Assembly (NCBI RefSeq): GCF_007860185.1
Contig: NZ_SJPY01000002.1
Location: 465,775 to 529,774 of the forward strand
Direction of reading: 5' to 3'
DNA length: 64,000 bases
Origin: Novipirellula aureliae
GTDB taxonomy: Bacteria > Planctomycetota > Planctomycetia > Pirellulales > Pirellulaceae
Positions 46,266-54,125 of the stretch are shown here, in pieces. Position 1 is the stretch's first letter, and every line of letters starts with the position of its first letter. The notes under the pieces were generated by a model. It was not told where the DNA came from and searched no databases. It saw nothing but the letters and a program-made list of their open reading frames with translations. Both the position numbers and the translations under genes were made by a program.

Positions 46266-46511
46266 TTAACGACGCTTCTTAGCGGCTTTTTTCTTGGTTG
46301 CCTTTTTCTTAGTCGCTTTTTTCTTGGTCGCTTGCTTTTTGGTCGCTTTCTTAGCAACCTTTTTCTTGGTTGCTTTCTTGGTTGCTTTCTTGGCAGCCTT
46401 CTTCTTAACTACCTTCTTAGCAGCCTTCTTCTTCGTTACCTTCTTTGCAGCCTTCTTCTTTACTGCTGCCTTCTTCGTAACCTTCTTCTTCGTTGCTTTC
46501 TTCTTGGCCAT
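46266..46511 (-). CDS. Lysine-rich histone H1-like DNA-binding protein
   Basis: 81 residues made almost only of lysine, alanine, threonine and valine (MAKKKATKKKVTKKAAVKKKA and so on), a repeat of K-K-A and T-K-K units like the C-terminal tail of histone H1. Such proteins neutralise and compact DNA. A strong GGAGG (46518-46522) sits 6 nt before the ATG. The gene has its own terminator. The low-complexity sequence gives no further domain. Related short H1-like proteins occur in several planctomycetes and other bacteria. Confidence 0.88.
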   Translation of the reverse strand: MAKKKATKKKVTKKAAVKKKAAKKVTKKKAAKKVVKKKAAKKATKKATKKKVAKKATKKQATKKKATKKKATKKKAAKKRR

Positions 46512-47053
46512 GTTATTCCTCCGCTAAAACGGAAACGATGGCGAGTCATTGTGACTTTCAAAATTCAAATTGAAGTTCCAAAGTCACCGGCCACGGCTCA
46601 CCAAATCGTTACAATGGAAGTTGAATCTCAAAGCTTGTTGATATCCTTCAACATGGCTTTTGCTTTCAACCGTTAGAAACTTTGGGTAACTTTACGCGCT
46701 TCTCAGAATTTCGCAACATGTTTTCGCATAAAAAGTGCTTGCATTTCAAATTTTTTTTCGTTATGCCCCCTCGGTTCTCGTCTTTGATTGGGACCTCATC
46801 CATCATCGAAGCCCCATCTCAAGCCTTGAAATTTCATGCTTGATGTCGCGAGTGTTTATCTCGTTTCAAGTCGATGACATTCAACATTTTTCATCCATCA
46901 AACAACTTGCAGTTCACGGTCGTGGACGATCACTTCGTGTAACTCAACTTGCGATTTCGCAAGCCAATCCAACGTTGCATCAATGGACAACGGATGAAGA
47001 AAAACACGGGAAATTACGAAACAAATGAATGCAAACACGGGACCGTCGCTGAC
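46512..47053. other. Intergenic region upstream of the histone-like gene
   Basis: About 540 bases. The part next to the gene should hold its promoter; AT-rich stretches at 46620-46760 are conspicuous but no -35/-10 pair is clear. An open frame at 46735-47028 has no recognisable protein features and I leave it out. Confidence 0.4.
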
Positions 47054-47884
47054 TCAATAACGCCAATTCGCGTTCTGTTGAATCATTTGGTAACTCGAAA
47101 ATGCTAACGACAAAAACAAGATACCAAGGAACACTTGTCCGTTCCTAAAACCGTATAGAGCAAGGAGGCCAGCCGTGATGACACTGACCCACAAAGCTTG
47201 CTCGCGACGACCACCACCCATGACCACAAGTGAGTTCATGATGCGGCCACCATCAAGAGGCCAAACAGGAACTAAATTTAATAGACTCCACAGGACACTT
47301 GGGAAAATATAAAACAAAACCAGGGCAAACAAACCCGGACTTCGAATCGATTCACCATCCATCACGCCGGGGATATTTGTAAAGCCGAGTGGCACCATCG
47401 CATCCAAATAACCAAGTGCAATGACTTGAAGGCCCATTAATTTTAAAGCTAGGATTAACAAACCTGCGGATGCGAATTGCGCAAGGGGGCCGGCAAGCGC
47501 AATCCAAAGGTCTTCTTTTTCACGAAGCTGTGCAAACGATTTTCCTGGCCTGAAAGAACTTGTCGGTATCGCTAAACCACCGAAGTGATAGAGCACGATC
47601 GAAGCTTGAATTCGGTGTTGCCGAAACGCAAATGCATGCCCCAGTTCGTGTATTAGAATTGACACAAACATACATGCCATCCAAAGGATCAAAAGAGGCA
47701 GTCGACCAGGCGTACCTGCACGAAACATCTCACCGGGGTTTTGGATAAAGAGAAGATCAAGCCCATTGACGAGCGACCAACCAAAAATGACGGCGCCTAG
47801 CCAAAAAGTCCACGCCACGCGGACGGGAAAGCCAAAGATATTGAAACGAAGGTCGTATTGGGTCTCAGGAGGTTCTTGAAGCAT
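47054..47884 (-). CDS. Site-2 protease family (M50) membrane metalloprotease
   Basis: 276 residues, about six helices. The zinc motif HELGH is at 79-83 (SILIHELGHAFAFRQH) and the third ligand at D211 in LVPVWPLDGGRIM. The family cuts within membranes; some members process anti-sigma factors. No PDZ domain is seen between the two motifs, so it is of the short class. ATG 47884, family-typical MLQEPPETQYDLRFNIFGFP. The gene stands alone, though the same direction as those upstream. Confidence 0.9.
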   Translation of the reverse strand: MLQEPPETQYDLRFNIFGFPVRVAWTFWLGAVIFGWSLVNGLDLLFIQNPGEMFRAGTPGRLPLLILWMACMFVSILIHELGHAFAFRQHRIQASIVLYHFGGLAIPTSSFRPGKSFAQLREKEDLWIALAGPLAQFASAGLLILALKLMGLQVIALGYLDAMVPLGFTNIPGVMDGESIRSPGLFALVLFYIFPSVLWSLLNLVPVWPLDGGRIMNSLVVMGGGRREQALWVSVITAGLLALYGFRNGQVFLGILFLSLAFSSYQMIQQNANWRY

Positions 47885-48024
47885 CGTTTTTCAAAAGACT
47901 TGGTAAGTGTAAGGGTTAGATCGCTCGTCATCAGGCGGCAGGGCCGCAACCGAAATCATCAAACGCCGCGATTACGGATACAGTTTACCAAGCGATCACG
48001 TTTTCGCAGCCATTTGCTGTACCA

Positions 48025-48858
48025 TTAATCGCTGTTCAAGACGAATCCGGTTTGAGCGAGTTTTTCAACGTGACTTTGCCAGTCGATTTTGTAGGGGTCG
48101 CCGATCGGTCGTTCTCCATCGTTTAGTCCGATCGAGATTTGGCGAATTCGATCGTGTCGAACCTGCTTATCGACCAACGGCATGTCCCGATCACGTGACG
48201 ACAATGCCTCCTCTTCGGCCATCTTCCGTTCCGCTTTCCATACCAATGCGATTCGGTGCAGAGCGACAATGCGGAACCAATGCCATGGTTTTTCAACTTG
48301 AACATGGTTTAGGCAAAAATCCCAATCGCCAAATCGCTGCAAATCGTCAGGGCGAACGAGGAAACAACGGATACACTTTTTTCGTACCACTTGACGATCT
48401 TCGCAGGTCATCACGAACAGCCACGTTTCGCGTTTGAACGGTGTCGTCGAAACCAATCCGGCGATATGCCCCATCGCATCATTGAGAACCTCGAAACCGA
48501 GCGTTCCTTCCGTATTGAGAATCGGATTGTCGAGCGATGTCGCGTCCGCAGTTGCTTTTAAGTACTCGCGAACCGCGATGTTGTCGTAGAGGTCATGTAG
48601 TGTCGTTTTCGGAGCGATATTGCGAAACAACAACATGCAATCACCCGCTTGCTCGGGCAATTCCCACAAGCGATGCATTTGAAAAATAAAATCGTCCGAA
48701 TCTCCCGATTGAGCCTTGGCAATCGCATTGAGTCGGCGACGAAACACCAAGAACCAACTGGCCGCAAACCCAGCCAGAAACCCCAAAGCTTTGCCGATCA
48801 ATTCAGGCAGCAAACGATCCCACTGTAAATTCGACAGCCATTCAATTGGGTTCATCAT
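48025..48858 (-). CDS. Membrane-anchored protein of unknown function
   Basis: 277 residues. One N-terminal helix (about 20-42: LIGKALGFLAGFAASWFLVF) and a soluble part with mixed alpha/beta content (about 60-277), with cysteines in DRQVVRKKCIRCFLV. No motif I recognise. Starts at the first ATG of an ATGATG pair; the second gives one residue less. It follows the helicase pair after 138 bases and may be unrelated. Confidence 0.55.
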   Translation of the reverse strand: MMNPIEWLSNLQWDRLLPELIGKALGFLAGFAASWFLVFRRRLNAIAKAQSGDSDDFIFQMHRLWELPEQAGDCMLLFRNIAPKTTLHDLYDNIAVREYLKATADATSLDNPILNTEGTLGFEVLNDAMGHIAGLVSTTPFKRETWLFVMTCEDRQVVRKKCIRCFLVRPDDLQRFGDWDFCLNHVQVEKPWHWFRIVALHRIALVWKAERKMAEEEALSSRDRDMPLVDKQVRHDRIRQISIGLNDGERPIGDPYKIDWQSHVEKLAQTGFVLNSD

Positions 48859-48996
48859 GTTGGTACTTTCATAAGGACGTTTCGCATGGGAACGGGCATT
48901 TCTTTCCCGGCATCAATGAGTGTTTCGGCCAGAACCGTTCCGTATAGTAGATTATCCCATGCTGGAACTTTACTTCCTACGCGTTGCTGGCGTTCC

Positions 48997-50730
48997 CTAC
49001 GCAACTTTCTTGCCACCTGGTGCTCGCAAATCGAACAACCCAAAAATTTCTTCGCGACTCAATCCAGTCTTACTGACCGGGGTCGTTTGATCGCAAAACA
49101 ATGCGTCGAAGATCTCGCGTTTGTGCTCCAAGACATCTGCGATCCGTTGTTCGATCGTGTTGGTTGCCAACATGCGTGTGACCGTCACAGCGCCTGCTGC
49201 ACCAATTCGATGAGCTCGATTGATTGCTTGATCTTCAATTGCCGGATTCCACCAGCGATCAAACAAGAACACGTACTCGCAGAACTGTAAATTCAAACCG
49301 ACACTGCCAGCACCGTAGCTCATTAAGATAACATGACTGTCGGGATCATTCTTGAATTTTTCGATTACCCCTTCGCGCTTTTTATGTGGAATGCGACCGT
49401 GGTATTCGGTCGGTCCAAAACGCTCGAGCGCAGGACGCATTTGGTCGATACTGTTGACCCATTGGCTAAACACGATCGCTTTTTTACCGCTCGCGGCGAC
49501 CTCTTCCATGTCAGCGACCAATCGCTCTAATTTCGAACTGCTTCCAGTAACGGGATCAAAGTTGCAAATCTGCTTCAACCGCAACACCAACTCAAAGACG
49601 TGTTGGATCGTCAACATCTCATCAAGCTCCTTGAGCTGGATGACGCCTTCGGATTCCGCCGATTCGTAGGTGGCCCATTGATCGGGTGTCAAATCGAGTT
49701 CAGCATCGCGATACAACTTGGGCGGCATATCGTCGAGTACCATGTCTTTGGTGCGCCGCAAGATGTACTCGCGTGCGGCAGCAGCCATTTGTGGCATCGG
49801 CATCCCAATTTGCAGATAACCGGGTGACAAGAAGTCGAAAATACCGACCAAATCATCGGGCGAGTTCTCGACAGGCGTTCCGGTCAATGCCCAAGACCTA
49901 GTACGCGGAATCGCTCGTACAATTTCGCTCGTCGTACTGTTTCGATTCTTGATCCGCTGGGCTTCATCGAGCGTGACCAAATCGAAATGCAAACCGCTGT
50001 CGAGCACAATATCCTTGTCGCGCATCAGCAGTTCATAGTTCGCGATTTTGACGGGCACATTGGGTGACTTCCACTCGAATTCGCGTTTCGATGCGTTGCC
50101 TTCGATCGCAGCGACAGGAATTTCGGGTGCCCAAACTTGAAATTCGCGAATCCAGTTTGAAACAAGCGGTTTGGGACAAACCAATAGTACGCTTCGTACT
50201 TCGCCGCTACAAAGCAGCAACCGAATCGTACTGATCGCCTGCATCGTTTTGCCCAGTCCCATCTCGTCGGCTAAAACGCAAGCGTAGCGTGGGAACATGA
50301 ACGCAATTCCGTCAAGCTGATACGCAAACGGCTCAAACGGGAAATTCAATTGGCCGCTACCAACAAGCAAATCAAGCGGCGGCTGCAATAGGTAATAAAG
50401 CCGGTCCTGGAGCTTAACGACGTCACTCGGCGGTTTGATACGATGCCGGTTTTTCGGCCGCCGGTTTTTTGGTGGTTGGCTTTTAGGGCAGGTTTCTTCC
50501 GCAATTTTGATCGCCGCGTCTTCGTCAGACGTTTCGGCAGCTGGCAGCGCCGGAGGCGTCCAACACGCCGCTTCAGGAAACAAGAAGCCGGTAACACGAG
50601 TTTTCAGCGGAGAAACGCGGATCGGCAACGAACGTAATTCGATCGAGTCCAGTTTGATCTCGTAGGTGTCGGCGGGAATCAAGTCATTTCGTTGCCATGA
50701 CGCGGACTCATCGATCTGAACGTTAAACAT
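48997..50730 (-). CDS. SNF2-family DEAD/DEAH-box helicase
   Basis: 577 residues from the ATG at 50730, placed 4 nt after the stop of the 178-residue gene. A helicase core of the Swi2/Snf2 type: DEMGLGKT at 155-162 (motif I), TLDEAQRIKN (motif II with DEAQ), ALTGTPVENS (motif III), then QWVNSIDQMRPALERF, SYGAGSVGLNLQFCEYVFLFDRWWNPAIEDQAINRAHRIG (motifs V and VI). The N-terminal 130 residues are a novel basic region without a named domain. Function: ATP-driven remodelling of nucleoprotein, RNA polymerase recycling as in RapA, or defence, not distinguished here. The longer open frame from 50883 is unlikely. Confidence 0.9.
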   Translation of the reverse strand: MFNVQIDESASWQRNDLIPADTYEIKLDSIELRSLPIRVSPLKTRVTGFLFPEAACWTPPALPAAETSDEDAAIKIAEETCPKSQPPKNRRPKNRHRIKPPSDVVKLQDRLYYLLQPPLDLLVGSGQLNFPFEPFAYQLDGIAFMFPRYACVLADEMGLGKTMQAISTIRLLLCSGEVRSVLLVCPKPLVSNWIREFQVWAPEIPVAAIEGNASKREFEWKSPNVPVKIANYELLMRDKDIVLDSGLHFDLVTLDEAQRIKNRNSTTSEIVRAIPRTRSWALTGTPVENSPDDLVGIFDFLSPGYLQIGMPMPQMAAAAREYILRRTKDMVLDDMPPKLYRDAELDLTPDQWATYESAESEGVIQLKELDEMLTIQHVFELVLRLKQICNFDPVTGSSSKLERLVADMEEVAASGKKAIVFSQWVNSIDQMRPALERFGPTEYHGRIPHKKREGVIEKFKNDPDSHVILMSYGAGSVGLNLQFCEYVFLFDRWWNPAIEDQAINRAHRIGAAGAVTVTRMLATNTIEQRIADVLEHKREIFDALFCDQTTPVSKTGLSREEIFGLFDLRAPGGKKVA

Positions 50731-50734
50731 TGCG

Positions 50735-51271
50735 TTAGCTGGCCCGTGCGATTTGTGATTGTGCTTCCTTGATCGCTTCCTTAATCCTCTCGAACGGCTC
50801 AATGGCATCGACCAAATCGACAAATCGGCTGGCGACGTCCTCAACCACCGAAGCATGTTCGAGCGGTACATGCAATGTCGCATTGACGAGTTTCACGACC
50901 GATGCACCGACCAACATGTCACCCGTAATCGGCCCCTCTTCCATCTCGGCCGCTTCACTGACCAAAGCGACCGGAACCCCGCCCGCGGTGCTGCTTAAGG
51001 TCAACGATTCGGGTTGGTCGCAGCACACCAATGCGATCGGTGTCCGGCATTTCTTGATCAGCATCGGGCCGATCACCTCACCAATCAAATGATCCCGTAG
51101 CGTGGTGCCATATAGAATCTCATGAGCACGCGATGGGCGTACCGGCAGCGTGCATTGAAACTCGACAGGGCGTCCGCCCCGATTGAGCACCAATAATCCT
51201 CCAGTCCACCCGGTTCGCTCGTCATAGACGACAGTGAAGTAGGCAATTGTCAATTCGGTCGTTTGGGCCAT
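50735..51271 (-). CDS. Protein of unknown function paired with the SNF2 helicase
   Basis: 178 residues. A compact alpha/beta protein (AQTTELTIAYFTVVYDERTGWTGGLLVLNRGGRPVEFQCTL is cut here into strands of about 6-9 residues), with no signal peptide, membrane helix or enzyme motif. Stop codon TAA lies 4 nt before the helicase ATG, so they are co-translated and probably act together. Conserved-looking but I cannot name a family. Begins at ATG 51271. Confidence 0.68.
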   Translation of the reverse strand: MAQTTELTIAYFTVVYDERTGWTGGLLVLNRGGRPVEFQCTLPVRPSRAHEILYGTTLRDHLIGEVIGPMLIKKCRTPIALVCCDQPESLTLSSTAGGVPVALVSEAAEMEEGPITGDMLVGASVVKLVNATLHVPLEHASVVEDVASRFVDLVDAIEPFERIKEAIKEAQSQIARAS

Positions 51272-51594
51272 TCAGCGTGCAGTCACGGGAAGGTTGCGAA
51301 ATGATGGCAAAATTAAAAAACGCCCGCAAATGTGGCGACTTTCAACTATTAAGACTCTTCGGCATTCCGGTTATGACGACTTTAGCAATCAATCCGGCTA
51401 ATAGGAGAGTGCTGTTTTGAGAGTTTGTTTCACAAGCGTTTACGCTTGTTGCACCTCTCCTCCCCTCCAAACTTCGCTTGGGGGAGGTGCTTAAGTTGTT
51501 GACTAATAAGTTGTTGACGAAACGGGATGTGAATAGTGCGTTTCCCTCCAATGCCCTGGGAACGAAACAATGCCGATCGTCAGGCCTATGCACG
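51272..51594. other. Gap with palindromes at the end of the ABC export operon
   Basis: 323 bases. ACAAGCGTTTACGCTTGT at 51432-51449 is a perfect palindrome with a TTTA centre. GCACCTC at 51451 pairs with GAGGTGC ending 51490. AAGTTGTTGAC is then repeated at 51493 and 51508. No T-run follows on the minus strand, so I do not call a terminator. Confidence 0.5.
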
Positions 51595-53175
51595 CTATTC
51601 TCCCAATGCAACCACCGACGACTGTTCCTGGTCATCCGCCGCGACTCGCGCCGGGACACTGACACGGCGATAACTGAACTCGCGGACCAACAAGAACAGA
51701 TTCAACACAAACAGCCCTCCGCCTATCACGGCGATCAAGAATGCTGACATTTCAACGCCAAACGCAAAGCGACTGCCGCTACTTTCTGACAACGTCCACA
51801 TCCAATTCGTGAACTCCTGTGCTCCATACTGCGACGAGGGGGCTCCGGTCGTGATCGCCATAAAAATCGATGGCGTGACCACACCTAGCACCAACAAGAT
51901 CACCATCACGCTCACCGGCAATAGGAACGAATTGCCAATTCGCCGCGACAACGGCAAAACGATCAAACGGGTCGCTCCTAAATACATCATCAAATAGCCC
52001 ACAACAATGCCTGAGGTCATAACCGGATTGCTGGAGCCCGCAATCTTACCAAACACGATCACCACGCTACTAAGCGTCGCAATCCCCGCAATAGCACTCA
52101 GAATTGCGAACATGAATCCCGTCCCAGGCCCCGGGCATAGCCACAATAGCATCATTCGTCCGAAAGTCGTTTGCGGCATCGTACGAAGCACGCGAGGACT
52201 AAGCTCGGCGGATTCGCCTAGCATGAGCGTCCCCATCAACGTCCAATAGGCCCCAAGCATCACGATCCCAAAAAAGAGGATCTCGGCATCATTGTCATAG
52301 AATGCGGCACCTGCCATTGCGGCCACCCACAAGAGTTGCTGGATAAACATGATCCATCTCAGCCGAGTCGAGCGGTTTTCAGTTACCGGTGCGATTCGTG
52401 CCGCCGCAGCCTGTACAAACAAAACCATGAAAGAGATGGCAACAGCTCCGAACAACAACAAGAAATTGAACGAACCAACTTCCCATGTCAATTGCTGAGC
52501 CATCACCACACCAATCGCAAAAGACCCACAGAATACCTCTGCCATCAAGATACAGAATAGCAAAAACAACAACGCAAAAATTTGCCCAGCTTTGTTCTGA
52601 ACCGCTGTTGCCAGCAGCAGTCCAAACGTTGTTAATAATAACGAAGCCATGAAGACCAAGCCGAGTGTCAACGAGATCATGACCAAGTCGATGCCTCGGA
52701 GCAGATAACAAAATCCGAACGCAGGAACCAAGGCTGCGAAGTAGACCAGCATTTGCAAGACGGCGCTGCCCAATTTCCCAGTTACAATTCGCAGCGCCGA
52801 TAACTTCGTAATCGCCAATAATTCGAATGTCCCCTCGTCCAATTCAGCCGCTAGCGACCGATGAGCTGCTAAGGGCACCATCGCGATCATCGGCACCGAC
52901 AAGAGCAAAAAATACCCCGTCATCAAATAGACGCCCGAGGGTACATAGTAGATGTCGGGTGACGCCATCACGACGCCGATGACCATCCAAAACCAGGACG
53001 CTAGCAGCAACAGAAAAAAAGTGACGCCGAACTGCTTGCTTTTGAGTGCTTGCCGAGCTTCCTTGATCAATATCGGATTCAAAAACCGCGTTCCCCGCTC
53101 GGTGTTGCGGTCGATCCATCCCCACCATCCCGGCTGGTCCGCATCGTCGAGTAACGGATGAGAGACATTGCTCAT
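51595..53175 (-). CDS. ABC-2 type transporter permease
   Basis: 526 residues, about twelve helices in two bundles (for example LKSKQFGVTFFLLLLASWFW near 44-63 and GSFNFLLLFGAVAISFMVLFVQ near 231). It starts in the ATGA of the ATPase stop, so it is translated with the preceding gene. Together with the ATPase (53172-54125) it should form an exporter of ABC-2 type, possibly for a cell-surface substrate. It lacks the long periplasmic loop of the other permease at 35393-37327. ATG 53175 is the only start that fits the overlap. It is the last gene of the operon. Confidence 0.85.
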   Translation of the reverse strand: MSNVSHPLLDDADQPGWWGWIDRNTERGTRFLNPILIKEARQALKSKQFGVTFFLLLLASWFWMVIGVVMASPDIYYVPSGVYLMTGYFLLLSVPMIAMVPLAAHRSLAAELDEGTFELLAITKLSALRIVTGKLGSAVLQMLVYFAALVPAFGFCYLLRGIDLVMISLTLGLVFMASLLLTTFGLLLATAVQNKAGQIFALLFLLFCILMAEVFCGSFAIGVVMAQQLTWEVGSFNFLLLFGAVAISFMVLFVQAAAARIAPVTENRSTRLRWIMFIQQLLWVAAMAGAAFYDNDAEILFFGIVMLGAYWTLMGTLMLGESAELSPRVLRTMPQTTFGRMMLLWLCPGPGTGFMFAILSAIAGIATLSSVVIVFGKIAGSSNPVMTSGIVVGYLMMYLGATRLIVLPLSRRIGNSFLLPVSVMVILLVLGVVTPSIFMAITTGAPSSQYGAQEFTNWMWTLSESSGSRFAFGVEMSAFLIAVIGGGLFVLNLFLLVREFSYRRVSVPARVAADDQEQSSVVALGE

Positions 53176-54125
53176 TGCACGAACCCTTGCGTGATTTCCA
53201 AAAAGACGTCTTCGAGAGAGTTTTGCTGTCCCGAGTATTCAAGCACTTCAACACGTGCATCACAGAGATGATGAAGGACCGCGATCTGCTCCGCTTCAGT
53301 CCCGTCCAATTTGAAGCTGATCGTATGCTCGATCACAGATACCGAATGGACGAACGCGTGTTTCGATAACAACTCCACCGCCGCGTTTACATTGGTCGCA
53401 ACCTTTAGACGCACCTGACGATCGGGCTGCAAATTTTGCCGGATCTCGTCTACGGAACCCGTCGCCAACAATTGGCCACGTTCGATGATCCCCAACCGAT
53501 CACACATCTCCGCTAGCTCGGTCAAAATGTGGCTGCTAATGAGAATCGTCTTTCCTTCGGCTGCCAACGAGCGAATGATTTGCCGAAGCTCAATCCGAGC
53601 ACGCGGATCGAGCCCCGCCGCTGGTTCATCCAAAACCAAAACGGGTGGATCGTGAATCAAGGCTCGACCTAAACACAACCTCTGACGCATCCCCTTGCTG
53701 AGACCTCGAATCGGTTTCATCGCTAACGGTTCAAGCCCAGTGAAGTGCATCACATAACGCAGCCGCCGCATGCGGTTTCGTCCGACCAAACCGTACGACC
53801 GAGCAAAGAAGTCGAGGTACTCGATACAATTGGTATCGGAGTAAGTGCCGAAGCCATCCGGCATGAACCCCAATCGGCCACGAACGCGATCTGGATCATT
53901 GACACTCGATAAGCCATCGACAAGTGCATCGCCCGACGTCGGCAATTCCAATGTCGCCAAGATCCGCATACTAGTCGTTTTGCCTGCCCCATTGGGGCCG
54001 ATATACCCGAATACGCTGCCGCGAGGCACCGAGAACGAGACATGATCGACCGCTCGTGTTGCACCAAAGTCTCTACATAAATCGTGAAGCTCAATCATTG
54101 CAGCATTCGATGGCGTCGCGATCAT
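53172..54125 (-). CDS. ABC transporter ATP-binding protein
   Basis: 317 residues. Walker A GPNGAGKTT at 43-51, signature LSKGM followed by RQRLCLGRALIHDPPVLVLDEPAAGLDP (Walker B), and the H-loop SSHILTELAEM. The layout and the extra C-terminal 90 residues fit the export-type group such as the GldA/DrrA proteins. It overlaps the genes before and after by 4 nt each. It should energise the permease immediately downstream. Confidence 0.93.
   Translation of the reverse strand: MIATPSNAAMIELHDLCRDFGATRAVDHVSFSVPRGSVFGYIGPNGAGKTTSMRILATLELPTSGDALVDGLSSVNDPDRVRGRLGFMPDGFGTYSDTNCIEYLDFFARSYGLVGRNRMRRLRYVMHFTGLEPLAMKPIRGLSKGMRQRLCLGRALIHDPPVLVLDEPAAGLDPRARIELRQIIRSLAAEGKTILISSHILTELAEMCDRLGIIERGQLLATGSVDEIRQNLQPDRQVRLKVATNVNAAVELLSKHAFVHSVSVIEHTISFKLDGTEAEQIAVLHHLCDARVEVLEYSGQQNSLEDVFLEITQGFVQ

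Noticed and set aside
46055-46357. 101-residue N-terminal extension of the fructosamine kinase family protein
   Set aside because: It reads through the histone-like gene in another frame and its terminator.
46140-46676. Leucine/phenylalanine-rich 178-codon frame that looks like a membrane protein
   Set aside because: It is the antisense of the lysine-rich histone-like gene; AAG codons read backwards as CTT.
46735-47028. 97-codon frame on the plus strand
   Set aside because: No domain, no ribosome site and uneven composition; may be chance. Left out but not excluded.
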